From positions 1 through 64,000 of the forward strand of contig CAIWFH010000017.1 of the NCBI GenBank assembly GCA_903911925.1: DNA of 64,000 nucleotides, written 5' to 3'. Source of the stretch: an uncultured Acidobacteriaceae bacterium. GTDB taxonomy: Bacteria; Acidobacteriota; Terriglobia; Terriglobales; Acidobacteriaceae. The notes under the pieces were generated by a model. That model was not told the DNA's origin, did no database searches, and saw nothing but the letters and a program-made list of their open reading frames with translations. Shown here in pieces: positions 54,091 to 62,450 of the stretch (position 1 is its first letter; every line of letters starts with the position of its first letter). The translations under genes and the position numbers were made by a program.

Positions 54091-55869
54091 CTATTTCGTT
54101 GCGGTGTAACTGCGCGGGCGCGGCTTGATGAATTGCGTGTCCACTTCTTCGTACTCGAGGCGCGGGCCTTCCGGCGCGCCGGTGAAGCTTGCCTTGGTGG
54201 TTTTGAGGAATTTCTCGTCATTGCGGTCAGGGAAGTCCGGCTTGTAATGCGCGCCGCGCGACTCATCGCGCGCCATCGCGCCCAGCGTGATGGTGCGGGC
54301 AAGCTCAAGCATGTTGTAGAGCTGGCGGGAGAAGGCGAAGCTGGTATTGGCCCATTGGCTGCGGTCAGCGAGGTTCACGTTCTTGTAGCGTTCAAGCAGT
54401 TCGACGATCTTCTCGTCGGCTTTCTTCAGTCCCTTGTTGTAGCGAATGACGGTGGCGTGCTCGGTCATGGTTGCCCCAAGTTCGCGCCACAGGCGGAAGG
54501 GGTTCTCATTGCCGTTGTTGTTGAGCAGTTGGGCGTTGATCTCGGCCTGGCGGGCGAGTTCGGCAGCGTGGCTGGCATCGCCTTCGGCGGCGGGCAGGCT
54601 CTTGGCGTAGGCCAGAGCGTTGGGTCCGGCCACGAATCCACCGTAGATGCAACTGACCAGCGAGTTGGCGCCGAGGCGATTTGCGCCGTGGTACTGATAC
54701 TCGCACTCGCCGGCGGCAAAGATGCCAGGGATGTTGGTCATCTGGTTGAAGTCGACCCAGAGGCCGCCCATGGTGTAGTGCATGCCGGGGAAGATCTTCA
54801 TGGGCACTTCGTGGGGGTCATCACCGACGAACTTCTCATAGATTTCGAGAATGCCGCCGAGTTTGCGGTCGAGCGTGGCGCGGTCGATGTGCGAGAGGTC
54901 GAGGTAGACCATGGGTTGGCCGTCGATGCCGAGGCCCTCTTCGTAGACCACCTTGAAGATGGCGCGGGTGGCCACATCGCGGGGAACAAGGTTGCCGTAT
55001 TTCGGATACCACTCTTCGAGGAAGTAGAAGCGCTCGGCCTCGGGAATCTGCTTGAAGGGGCGTTTGTCGCCGGGAGTACGCGGCACCCACACGCGGCCGC
55101 CTTCGCCGCGCGCCGACTCGGACATGAGGCGCAGCTTGTCTTCGCCGGGAATGGCCGTGGGGTGCACCTGGACGAGTTCGCCGTTGGCGTAATACGCGCC
55201 CTGCTGGAAGATGGCCGACTGGGCGGAGCCGGTGCAGACCACGGAGTTGGTGCTCTTGCCGAAGATGGCCCCGATGCCGCCAGTGGCCAGGATAATGGCG
55301 TCAGCTGCAAATGAACGAAGTTCCATGGTGCGCAGGTCGAGGGCGGTGATACCGCGGGCCTGGCCCTTGGAGTCGAGCACGGCGGAGAGAAACTCCCAGC
55401 CCTCGTACTTTTTCACCTTGCCTTCGGCCTCGTAGCGGCGGACTTGCTCGTCGAGCGCATAGAGCAACTGCTGGCCTGTTGTGGCGCCGGCAAAGGCGGT
55501 GCGATTAAAAAGCGTGCCGCCGAAGCGGCGGAAGTCCAACAAACCTTCCGGCGTGCGATTGAAGGGCACGCCCATGCGGTCAAGCAGGTCAATGATGGCC
55601 GGAGCGGCTTCGCACATGGCCTTGACGGGAGTCTGGTTGGCCAGAAAATCGCCGCCATAGATGGTGTCGTCAAAGTGCAGGGCGGGGGTGTCGCCTTCGC
55701 CTTTTAGATTCTTGGCCGCGTTGATGCCCCCTTGTGCGCAGACCGAGTGGGAGCGCTTGACCGGGACGATGGAGAACAGGTCAACGGTTCCGCCGGCTTC
55801 AGCGATCTTGATGACTGCCGCGAGCCCGGCTAGTCCGCCGCCAACCACGATGATTCTGGGTGCTGCCAT
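54091..55869 (-). CDS. sdhA: Succinate dehydrogenase flavoprotein subunit SdhA, 592 aa
   Basis: FAD subunit that oxidises succinate to fumarate. The dinucleotide-binding start is I-I-V-V-G-G-G-L-A-G-L-A. The covalent-FAD region has H-S-V-C-A-Q-G-G-I-N, and substrate residues appear in H-P-T-A-I-P-G and S-E-S-A-R-G-E-G-G-R. The capping domain and the helical C terminus are intact. The length suits the Bacillus-type sdhA/frdA group, and the reaction direction is taken from context. It follows sdhC by 111 bases holding a repeat copy, with GGGAAACACTCC before the ATG. Confidence 0.96.
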   Translation of the reverse strand: MAAPRIIVVGGGLAGLAAVIKIAEAGGTVDLFSIVPVKRSHSVCAQGGINAAKNLKGEGDTPALHFDDTIYGGDFLANQTPVKAMCEAAPAIIDLLDRMGVPFNRTPEGLLDFRRFGGTLFNRTAFAGATTGQQLLYALDEQVRRYEAEGKVKKYEGWEFLSAVLDSKGQARGITALDLRTMELRSFAADAIILATGGIGAIFGKSTNSVVCTGSAQSAIFQQGAYYANGELVQVHPTAIPGEDKLRLMSESARGEGGRVWVPRTPGDKRPFKQIPEAERFYFLEEWYPKYGNLVPRDVATRAIFKVVYEEGLGIDGQPMVYLDLSHIDRATLDRKLGGILEIYEKFVGDDPHEVPMKIFPGMHYTMGGLWVDFNQMTNIPGIFAAGECEYQYHGANRLGANSLVSCIYGGFVAGPNALAYAKSLPAAEGDASHAAELARQAEINAQLLNNNGNENPFRLWRELGATMTEHATVIRYNKGLKKADEKIVELLERYKNVNLADRSQWANTSFAFSRQLYNMLELARTITLGAMARDESRGAHYKPDFPDRNDEKFLKTTKASFTGAPEGPRLEYEEVDTQFIKPRPRSYTATK

Positions 55870-55950
55870 GGAGTGTTTCCCTTTCAGAGGTCGAAAAACA
55901 GGGACTAGAGACTAAGGGACCGGTGTTGCGAAGGACGCGCAAAAAACAAA

Positions 55951-56024
55951 TGCAGGTCCTTCGGCTACGCTGCGCTTCGCTCAGGATGACAGCATGGTTG
56001 CAGATGACAGCATGGGTGCGGTGC
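55951..56024. repeat. GGTCCTTCGAC...CTCAGGATGACAGCATG repeat at the sdhC 3' end
   Basis: GCAGGTCCTTCGGCTACGCT continues to CGCTCAGGATGACAGCATGG, with a second GATGACAGCATGG word just after. On the minus strand this sequence encodes the last residues and stop codon of sdhC, and the stop TGA at 55981-55983 is part of the repeat itself. Confidence 0.75.
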
Positions 56025-56775
56025 AAAGAACTGGAGCCGGAGCGATTAATAGCGAAACCGACGGCGCTGGGTTGCCAGGGGCGTTGGGGTACTTTCCGCC
56101 GACAAAGGCCCAGATGCTTGCCAGGCCCATGACCACCAGGAGGAGCCCGAAAGCAGCGCAGCAATAGCCCAGGCGCTTGCGGGCGGTTTCACCGGGGGTG
56201 ATGCCCCACTTGGCGGCGAAGAGCCAGATGCCGTAAGCGAAGTGCCAGCAGATGGCGATCATGGCAATGATGTAGACGGCCAGCATCCAGGGGTTGGCCA
56301 ACTCCTGCTGCACCTTGGCAAAGGCCGCCATGGGATGCTCAGGAAGATCAACGCCCATGAAGCGCTGCCGGGCGACATGCTGCCCGATATAAAGCAGGGC
56401 AATGATGCCGGTATAGCGCTGGGCAGTGTACATCCAGTTGCCGGCCCAGGGGTAGTAAACGATGTTCGATTTGCCGCGCAACCAGATCCAGACGCCGTAA
56501 AGACCGTGATAGAGCAGGGGCAGGAAAATGAATGTCCACTCGAGCACACGGACCAGCGGCAGGCTGTTGAGGAACCTGACTTGCGCTCCATAGGCGGCTG
56601 GGCCTTTGAGGGCCTCGAAGTTCGAGAGCAGGTGCTCCAGCAGGAAGGCGCCGATGGGGATGATGCCCAGCAGGGAATGCAGCTTGTGCCACAAGAAAGA
56701 GTTTCCCTGTCCGGCGCGCAGCGGCTGGACACCGCTTTTGACGACGGGCGCGGCAGGTTGTTGAGCAGTTGCCAT
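55981..56775 (-). CDS. sdhC: Succinate dehydrogenase cytochrome b558 subunit SdhC, 264 aa
   Basis: Single five-helix membrane anchor of the Bacillus type, binding two haems and quinone; no sdhD is needed. It has F-L-W-H-K-L-H-S-L-L-G-I near residue 30 and conserved histidines in E-H-L-L-S-N, Y-H-G-L-Y-G, G-Q-H-V-A and W-H-F-A-Y-G. An ATG at 56775 with AGGAG 11 bases upstream is used rather than the open frame to 56853. The last 12-15 residues (ending P-M-L-S-S-A-T-M-L-S-S) come from an inserted intergenic repeat and are not family sequence. Confidence 0.93.
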   Translation of the reverse strand: MATAQQPAAPVVKSGVQPLRAGQGNSFLWHKLHSLLGIIPIGAFLLEHLLSNFEALKGPAAYGAQVRFLNSLPLVRVLEWTFIFLPLLYHGLYGVWIWLRGKSNIVYYPWAGNWMYTAQRYTGIIALLYIGQHVARQRFMGVDLPEHPMAAFAKVQQELANPWMLAVYIIAMIAICWHFAYGIWLFAAKWGITPGETARKRLGYCCAAFGLLLVVMGLASIWAFVGGKYPNAPGNPAPSVSLLIAPAPVLCTAPMLSSATMLSS

Positions 56776-56951
56776 GGATGTGTCGGCTCCTAAAGGCTGC
56801 GGGTCAAAGAGATTGCAAGTTCGAGGGCAGAGGAAGTTTGCTTGGCTACACAAGTATTATTGGTGTCCCACATCACCCCCGTCAAGGTGCTCCGCGCCCT
56901 TGAACTTTGCGCTCCGCGCTCTTGAACTCTTGGACGAGAGTTGTGGAAGGG

Positions 56952-57575
56952 CTACGCGCCCAACATAGGTAGCAAGGCGGCGACGGCGCGGCCACGATGG
57001 CTGAGCGACAGCTTGGTTTCCAGGTCAAGTTCCGCCATGGTCAGGTCAAGCTCGGGCAGATAAAAAAGCGGGTCGTAGCCGAAGCCTCCAGTGCCGCGGG
57101 GCGCTTCCAGGATGAGGCCGTTCACCGAACCCTCGGCAGTGTGGAGGACCTTGCCGTCGCGAGCGGCAACCAGTACGCAGCGGTAGTGCGCTGTGCGCCG
57201 GGCGGCGGGAACGTCGGCCAGCTTTTGCAGCAGCATGATGTTGTTCCACACGTCGGTGTTATCGTCGGCGCCGGGCAGGTCTACCAACCCGGCATCGGCG
57301 GCAAAGCGGGCCGAGCGCACGCCGGGAGCGCCCAGCAGCGCGTCCACTTCGAGGCCGGAGTCGTCGGCCAGCACCAGTTCTCCCGGGGCGAAGCTGGAAT
57401 AGAAGACGGCCTTGAGCGTGGCATTGGCATGAAAGGTGGCGCCGTCTTCCTCGGGCGCCGGAATGGTCTTGAGGGCGGGCAGGGGTTCAATTGCAACGGA
57501 GTGGGCCTGGGCTGCGGTGCGAAAGTCACGCAACTTGCCCTGGCTGCTGGTGGCGACGTACAAACGAAGTGCCAT
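56952..57575 (-). CDS. rdgB: XTP/dITP diphosphatase RdgB (HAM1 family), 207 aa
   Basis: Hydrolyses non-canonical purine triphosphates (dITP, XTP) to monophosphates and keeps them out of DNA. Signature segments are Y-V-A-T-S-S-Q-G-K-L-R near the N terminus, the catalytic L-A-D-D-S-G-L-E-V-D-A-L (about 66-77), G-V-R-S-A-R-F-A, G-G-F-G-Y-D-P-L-F and the closing S-H-R-G-R-A. It is about 8 residues longer than E. coli RdgB. The ATG at 57575 begins the fold directly. No ribosome site stands out. It stands alone between sdhC and a repeat-filled gap. Confidence 0.93.
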   Translation of the reverse strand: MALRLYVATSSQGKLRDFRTAAQAHSVAIEPLPALKTIPAPEEDGATFHANATLKAVFYSSFAPGELVLADDSGLEVDALLGAPGVRSARFAADAGLVDLPGADDNTDVWNNIMLLQKLADVPAARRTAHYRCVLVAARDGKVLHTAEGSVNGLILEAPRGTGGFGYDPLFYLPELDLTMAELDLETKLSLSHRGRAVAALLPMLGA

Positions 57576-57657
57576 GGGGCAAGTGTAACTAGTTGACCGG
57601 GCCGGACTGAATGAAAAAACAACGGGGACAGTTTAAGGGGCGGATGATTGGGGATTG

Positions 57658-57748
57658 TGGTATCCCACCCTTTCGCAAAGAACGCGAAAGGATGGGGCAC
57701 GGGAGTGTTGTGGAATCCCCGGTCTCAACCTCGAGACCGGGGGCACCC
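57658..57748. repeat. Two stacked GGTATCCCA/GGGGCACCC hairpin repeats
   Basis: The first copy (57658-57700) has arms CCTTTCGC/GCGAAAGG within GGTATCCCACCC...GGATGGGGCAC. The second (57717-57747) has CCCCGGTCTC/GAGACCGGGG followed by GGGCACCC. The arms of the second are the GGTCTC/GAGACC type seen at 37531 and 45161; those of the first resemble the copy at 52885. The element separates rdgB from the UPF0182 gene. Confidence 0.75.
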
Positions 57749-57766
57749 GCGAATCTGCAGAAGAAC

Positions 57767-60577
57767 CTATTTCCGCGAATTCAGTTGGTTGATGACTCCC
57801 TTTAACTCGTCGAGCTTCTTTCCGGCTTCGCCGAGTTTGCCTTCGGATGTGAGGCGCTGGTAGTCGTTGAAGTCCTTTGCTGCCTGGGCAATGAGGCCGC
57901 GGAGGTCGGTGGCGGGCGGGGTTGCAGCGCCCGGTTCAGCCGGGGGATGCGCAGCCTCGGAACCGCTCAAGGAAGAAACTCCTCCGCCAAAGAGCGATGT
58001 GAGAGCAGCTTCGAATGTAGGCCCGTAAGCAAGGCGGTCCTGGAGTGCGAGCACGACGAGGCGCAGTTCGGGCATGGGGCTGCGTTCGGCTTGCAGGTAG
58101 ATGGGCTCGGCATAAAGCAGTGCGCGGCCCGATGGAATGACGAGCAGGCTTCCGCGGCGGACGTGCGAGCCTTGCTGGTTCCACAGGGTCAGTTGGCCTG
58201 AAAGCTGGGCGTTCTGATCGATGCGGGCTTCAATTTGCAGCGGCCCGTCAATGAGCCTGGTTTTGGGGAAGTCGTAGACCAGGGTGTCGCCGTAGTGCTC
58301 GCCGTCGCTGCGGCCGGCGATCCAGCCGATGAGGTTGTTGCGGTTAGCGGGGGTGAAGGGCAGAATCTCAACGAACTCGACGCCGGTTTCACCGGGCAGT
58401 TTCATAAGCACGAAATTCGGCTGCATGGCCAGCGTGGTTTGCGCCCCGCCGTCAGCCATTCCCACTTCGCTGGCCACGGTCCACAGGTCTTCGCGGTTGT
58501 AGAAGACCGCGGGATTGGTCATGTGGTAGAGGCCGTAAACTTCGGCCTGCATTTTTAGCAGCGACTCGGGATAGCGCGTGTGCTTGCGCAGGCCTGCCGG
58601 CATCTCCGCGGCGTCTTTGAAAAGCGAAGGAAAGACGCGGCGGTACGCCGCGAGAATCGGGTCTTGCGGGTCGAAGACATAAAAGGTTGTGGTGCCGTCA
58701 TATGCGTCCACGACGACTTTGACGCTGTTGCGCATGTAATTTACGGTGCCGGCGTCGAGGCGGTAGTGGGTCGAGTACGGGTAGTTGTCGGAGGTGGTAA
58801 AGGCGTCGAGAATCCAAGAGAGACGGCCGTCTTCGCCGAGCACGACGTAGGGGTCCTGCTCGAAGGTGAGGAACGGCGCCAGGGCCGCGACGCGGGTGCG
58901 GACGTTGCGCCGCATCAGCAGGCGGCTCTCGGAGTTCACGTCGTCGCTGAAGGGCACCTTGGCCAGATCGCCGCGGTCAAACGCGAGCAGAACGCGGCGC
59001 AGAAAACCGCCCATCGCGATGCCGCCGTTGCCCTGGTAGGAAGTGAGGTTGTTGGCGTCGCCCTGCGGGTAGTTGAACTCCTGCTGGCGGGTCTTGACGT
59101 AGACATCGGTATCGGTAAGTTCGCCGAAATAGATTTCAGGGCGGGTGACGCTGAGGCCCTTCACCGTGCTCTGGACGGGCATGTTGCTCAGCATCAGCGT
59201 AGGCAGGCCCTCGGACGTGAATCCGTTGACGGGATTCATGGTGATGCCGTAGCCGTGGGTGTAGATGAGCTTCTCGTTGATCCAGTTGCGGCTGCTCTCG
59301 GGCAGCTTGTCGACATTAAGCTCTCGTGTCGCCAGCATCACCTGGCGCAGGTTGCCGTTGATCGTGTAGCGGTCGATGTCGATGTCGGGAAAGTCGTAGT
59401 AGGTGCGGATTTCCTGAATCTGCCGGAGCGTGTCTTGCAGGGCGTGCCAGTCCCACAGCCGGATGTTTTGCAGAGTGGCCTGGTTGTTGGCCGGGTCGGT
59501 TGCTTCCACGGTGGTTTCGGCAGGGAACTGGCGCTGCTGGAAGCGGTCAAGCCCGAAGGCCTTCCGGGTCATCTCAATGTTGTTCGCGATGTAGGGCTGC
59601 TCGCGAACCAGTTCGTTGGGCTTGACGAGAAAACTGCTGACATACCATCCAACCACGCCGACAGCGACGTAACAGACGACGGCGGGAACGACGGAGACAA
59701 TGAGCCAGCGCCCGCGCGGCGCGACGACTGCGCTGATGGCCGCGATGAGAGCGCCCAGCACCAGAGCGGCACAGACAACCAGCATGCCGGTGATGGTGAC
59801 GTGCGCATCGGTGTAGGTAACGCCGTCGAAGATGGTGTGGTGCTCAAAGAGTTGATCGAAGCGGCCCAGGTAGGTGCGCAGGGCGACGACGAGGAACAGG
59901 AACGAGAGGGTGAACGACAATCCGCGCCAAGGCAGAACGATGCCTGTGAGGCGGCGCTCGCCCAGGGCCCGCGAGCCGCCGCTGACCAGCAGGAAGAGAG
60001 CCGCGGTGAGGCAGGTGACGATAGCGATGGTGAGCAGCCATCCTGCAATGAGGTTAAATGCGGGCAGGGTAAAGAGGTAGAACTCGAGAGGTTTGCCAAA
60101 GATGGGGTCGGCCGGGGAGGCTGGGTTTGGCCGCGCAAACCAGAAGAGCGCTAGGGTGGGCCACTCGGCTGCCATGGCTGCTCCGGTGGCCAGGGAAATG
60201 AGCAGCGAACCGCCAATGGCGACGATGTTGAGGACAGGCTTGACAGACAATGTGACCTCACGGCCGCCAAAAAGGACAACGTGATCGCTGGGCAAGTCGT
60301 CGCGATGCGCACGCCTGAGCAGGGCAAACACTCCGAAGAGAATGACGCATGTGGCCGCGGCAAAGGCAGCGAAGGTGGCCCACTGCATGGAAAGCGTCCT
60401 GAGAAATACGCCACTGAAGCCGAGCGAGCGGAACCAGAGCAGGTCAACCCAGTAAGAGAGTGCGGTCCGGCTGCCGAAGAAGAGGATGGCTACTACGGCC
60501 AGCAGGAAGAAAAACTTGCGGTTGTGACGCCGCTGGGGCGGCAGTATCTGCTTGGGCCAATCAATAGATTCGGGCAT
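57767..60577 (-). CDS. UPF0182-family large membrane protein, 936 aa
   Basis: Uncharacterised conserved membrane protein. Seven hydrophobic segments lie in the first third (to about residue 310), then a large extracytoplasmic domain with P-R-D-V/E-like family segments such as I-E-M-T-R-K-A-F-G-L-D, Y-I-N-E-K-L-I-Y-T-H-G-Y-G and T-R-P-E-I-Y-F-G-E-L. A Pro/Ala linker and a short helical tail (about 890-936) follow. The ATG at 60577 has GGAG 7-8 bases upstream; 14 further codons are open before it. Function is unknown in all species; no partner is evident here. Confidence 0.9.
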   Translation of the reverse strand: MPESIDWPKQILPPQRRHNRKFFFLLAVVAILFFGSRTALSYWVDLLWFRSLGFSGVFLRTLSMQWATFAAFAAATCVILFGVFALLRRAHRDDLPSDHVVLFGGREVTLSVKPVLNIVAIGGSLLISLATGAAMAAEWPTLALFWFARPNPASPADPIFGKPLEFYLFTLPAFNLIAGWLLTIAIVTCLTAALFLLVSGGSRALGERRLTGIVLPWRGLSFTLSFLFLVVALRTYLGRFDQLFEHHTIFDGVTYTDAHVTITGMLVVCAALVLGALIAAISAVVAPRGRWLIVSVVPAVVCYVAVGVVGWYVSSFLVKPNELVREQPYIANNIEMTRKAFGLDRFQQRQFPAETTVEATDPANNQATLQNIRLWDWHALQDTLRQIQEIRTYYDFPDIDIDRYTINGNLRQVMLATRELNVDKLPESSRNWINEKLIYTHGYGITMNPVNGFTSEGLPTLMLSNMPVQSTVKGLSVTRPEIYFGELTDTDVYVKTRQQEFNYPQGDANNLTSYQGNGGIAMGGFLRRVLLAFDRGDLAKVPFSDDVNSESRLLMRRNVRTRVAALAPFLTFEQDPYVVLGEDGRLSWILDAFTTSDNYPYSTHYRLDAGTVNYMRNSVKVVVDAYDGTTTFYVFDPQDPILAAYRRVFPSLFKDAAEMPAGLRKHTRYPESLLKMQAEVYGLYHMTNPAVFYNREDLWTVASEVGMADGGAQTTLAMQPNFVLMKLPGETGVEFVEILPFTPANRNNLIGWIAGRSDGEHYGDTLVYDFPKTRLIDGPLQIEARIDQNAQLSGQLTLWNQQGSHVRRGSLLVIPSGRALLYAEPIYLQAERSPMPELRLVVLALQDRLAYGPTFEAALTSLFGGGVSSLSGSEAAHPPAEPGAATPPATDLRGLIAQAAKDFNDYQRLTSEGKLGEAGKKLDELKGVINQLNSRK

Positions 60578-60779
60578 CGTTCCACTCCACCTTGCTTTTT
60601 TCTCTCGGACAAGTTCCATAAACGCCTTGGCGCATGGAACCTGACCCTATCCACTCTAGTCCTCTCAGGGCCTGTTTGCAGCATGCTGCGGGTTTGCGGA
60701 GCGCATTCGGGTTGACAGTGGAATGGCTGCACCGCTATGTTGACTCGAAATCGAGCAATAGACTATCGACAGGATTCGG
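60578..60779. other. Divergent intergenic region upstream of UPF0182 and the small peptide gene
   Basis: About 200 bases, containing the promoters for the minus-strand UPF0182 gene and the plus-strand small gene. I cannot single out a strong -35/-10 pair. A 77-codon plus-strand frame across 60737-60970 is a shadow of the 34-codon gene. Confidence 0.4.
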
Positions 60780-60884
60780 ATGACATTTTCAAAGAAAGCC
60801 AGAGCAATCTTTACAGACAGCCACTTGCTGATTCCCCTGGTTGTGTTCTTTATCGGGCTCGCGCTGCTGATTACGCTGCACTGA
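60780..60884 (+). CDS. Small single-pass membrane peptide, 34 aa
   Basis: The ATG at 60780 has AGGA 5 bases upstream. The product begins with a basic stretch (M-T-F-S-K-K-A-R-A-I-F) and T-D-S-H-L-L-I-P, then one hydrophobic segment (L-V-V-F-F-I-G-L-A-L-L-I-T-L) and ends in H. This is the layout of a one-helix inner-membrane peptide with the N terminus inside. It lies 82 bp upstream of the sugar transporter on the same strand, so it may be cotranscribed with it. The TDSH/IP segment resembles small acidobacterial membrane proteins I have seen described only as hypothetical; this comparison is from memory. Confidence 0.6.
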   Translation: MTFSKKARAIFTDSHLLIPLVVFFIGLALLITLH

Positions 60885-60966
60885 GGTCATTAGCCGCCAG
60901 AAGGATCAGGCGGCAGGGTACACGTGTGGGCGTAACGGCTTTTGTGCAAAGCGAAGGACGGACCGG

Positions 60967-62259
60967 ATGAGCGGAGCGGGGCAGACGAACGCGAGCGGCG
61001 GCTTCAGGCAACTGCACGGACTCGGAGTAGCTTGCGGGCTGGCGGCAGGGGTGTGGCTGGGCGCGGCCGAGGCGCCGACAAAGCTGGTCAACTCTGGACT
61101 GTCGCCCTTCGCGATTTCGCTGTGCATGGTGGCCGGCGTGTTTGCCGCGCGATGGACGGTGCCAACACTACTGAAGGGGACGCGGTACGTATTCGCCGAT
61201 CTGAAAGAGAACAAGCACCTCATTTTTACTGCAATTCTGGCGGGAATGCTGTGGGCCGTGGCCAATACGCTGACCGTGTTTGCCATTCGCGATGTGGGGT
61301 TGACCATCGCGTTTCCCTTGTGGAACACCAATGCGTTGGTGGGGATTCTGTGGGGCAGCCTGCTTTTTGGGGAGTTGAAAGGCGCGAGCAGCAAAAACAT
61401 CGCCAAGGTGTTGCTGGGGGCGCTGGCGATTCTTGTTGCCGCCGTGATGCTCGGCTTCAGCACGATTCATGGCGGGGGAGCGCACACCGGGCGCGCAGTG
61501 CAAGGCGTGCTTGCTGCGGCCGGGGCGAGCCTCCTATGGGGGACGATGTACATTCCCTATCGCAAGGCTTACATCAGCGGCATGAATCCGCTGTCATTCG
61601 TGACTGTGTTCACGATCGGAGAGTTGGGCACCGTGCTGGCGCTGGTGCTTGCCTTGGACGGAGGCACCAAGGCCGCGATCTTCCACTCGCCGGAGACGAA
61701 GCATTTGCTGTTCTGGCTGTTTCTGGGCGGATTTGCCTGGGTGATCGGCGATCTCTTCCAGCAATACGCCGCGAAGTACCTGGGCATTGGCCGGGGGATT
61801 CCGCTCTCGAATACCAACCAGATGTGGGGGCTTGCGTGGGGCGTGCTGGTGTTTGGAGAGATGGCGCACGCCGACCTGGCTCACAAATTGCTGGTGGCTG
61901 TGGGTTCGCTGGTGATGATCCTGGGAGCGCTTGCGATCAGCACGGCCGTTGCCACCGAGGGCGAAAATGCGCGGACGAAGCAGGCGCTACTGCGCGAGTG
62001 TGATCGCTATGGCTTGAAGTATGACCGCGTGCTGCGATCCTATTCTGGAGTTGAAGGCGGGAATCGCGATGAGCGGCGGGGATGGTGGGACTATGCGATT
62101 GTGGCCGCGGCCCTGGGCGTCTTTGCCTATCTGGGAATGAACGCAAGAGCGCCGGAGTTGGGCATGAACATGACCTGGCTGTGGGTGCTGGCGGCGGTGC
62201 TGGCGGTGACGGCGGTTGGATGCGGATGGGGGCTGTGGAAGGCTACGCGGTTCAGCTAG
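60967..62259 (+). CDS. GRP-type sugar/DMT-superfamily transporter, 430 aa
   Basis: Ten-helix membrane carrier of the glucose/ribose uptake (GRP) and RhaT-like group in the DMT superfamily. Duplicated halves are visible: A-E-A-P-T-K-L-V and F-A-I-R-D-V-G-L-T-I-A-F-P-L-W-N-T-N-A-L in the first, and S-N-T-N-Q-M-W-G-L-A-W-G in the second. A hydrophilic loop (about residues 330-375) and two extra hydrophobic segments at the C terminus distinguish it from short GRP proteins. It lies 191 bp upstream of a PfkB sugar kinase, so import and phosphorylation of the same sugar is a sensible inference. Proton or sodium coupling is unknown. Confidence 0.8.
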   Translation: MSGAGQTNASGGFRQLHGLGVACGLAAGVWLGAAEAPTKLVNSGLSPFAISLCMVAGVFAARWTVPTLLKGTRYVFADLKENKHLIFTAILAGMLWAVANTLTVFAIRDVGLTIAFPLWNTNALVGILWGSLLFGELKGASSKNIAKVLLGALAILVAAVMLGFSTIHGGGAHTGRAVQGVLAAAGASLLWGTMYIPYRKAYISGMNPLSFVTVFTIGELGTVLALVLALDGGTKAAIFHSPETKHLLFWLFLGGFAWVIGDLFQQYAAKYLGIGRGIPLSNTNQMWGLAWGVLVFGEMAHADLAHKLLVAVGSLVMILGALAISTAVATEGENARTKQALLRECDRYGLKYDRVLRSYSGVEGGNRDERRGWWDYAIVAAALGVFAYLGMNARAPELGMNMTWLWVLAAVLAVTAVGCGWGLWKATRFS

Positions 62260-62311
62260 GGTCCATTGGAGGAGATTCAATAGGATTTGTGAAGAGTCGC
62301 GCAAAAGGCCC

Positions 62312-62365
62312 GTGGCTAAAGCCACATTTCGTTTAAGCGGAATTTCAGGGGCCTGAAGGCCCCTG
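62312..62365. repeat. Two TAAA/TGAA-loop hairpins between transporter and kinase
   Basis: GTGGC-TAAA-GCCAC at 62312-62325 and CAGGGGCC-TGAA-GGCCCCTG at 62346-62365. These belong to the same family as 2892 and 53867. They stand between the transporter stop and the kinase start, so they may separate the two transcripts. Confidence 0.8.
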
Positions 62366-62438
62366 CTCCCTCCGTGCACGCCTTTCTAATTTCATGCTCT
62401 CCGCGCTCGTTCCCGCTATATCCGATGCGTTCGCCTTT

Positions 62439-62450
62439 TATAATCACCCT
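62439..62450 (+). promoter_or_regulatory. Consensus -10 element giving a probable leaderless kinase mRNA
   Basis: TATAAT at 62439-62444 ends 6 bases before the kinase ATG at 62451, so transcription is expected to start at or next to the A of the start codon. There is no Shine-Dalgarno sequence. No good -35 is present at 16-18 bases, so an activator or an extended promoter may be needed. Confidence 0.5.

Noticed and set aside
58580..60154. 524-codon plus-strand open frame opposite the UPF0182 gene
   Set aside because: Antisense shadow; Val/Gly/Asp-rich translation without recognisable domains, while the minus-strand frame matches a known family.
60737..60970. 77-codon plus-strand frame
   Set aside because: Arg/Ala-rich shadow of the 34-codon membrane peptide, which has the ribosome site and natural hydrophobic pattern.
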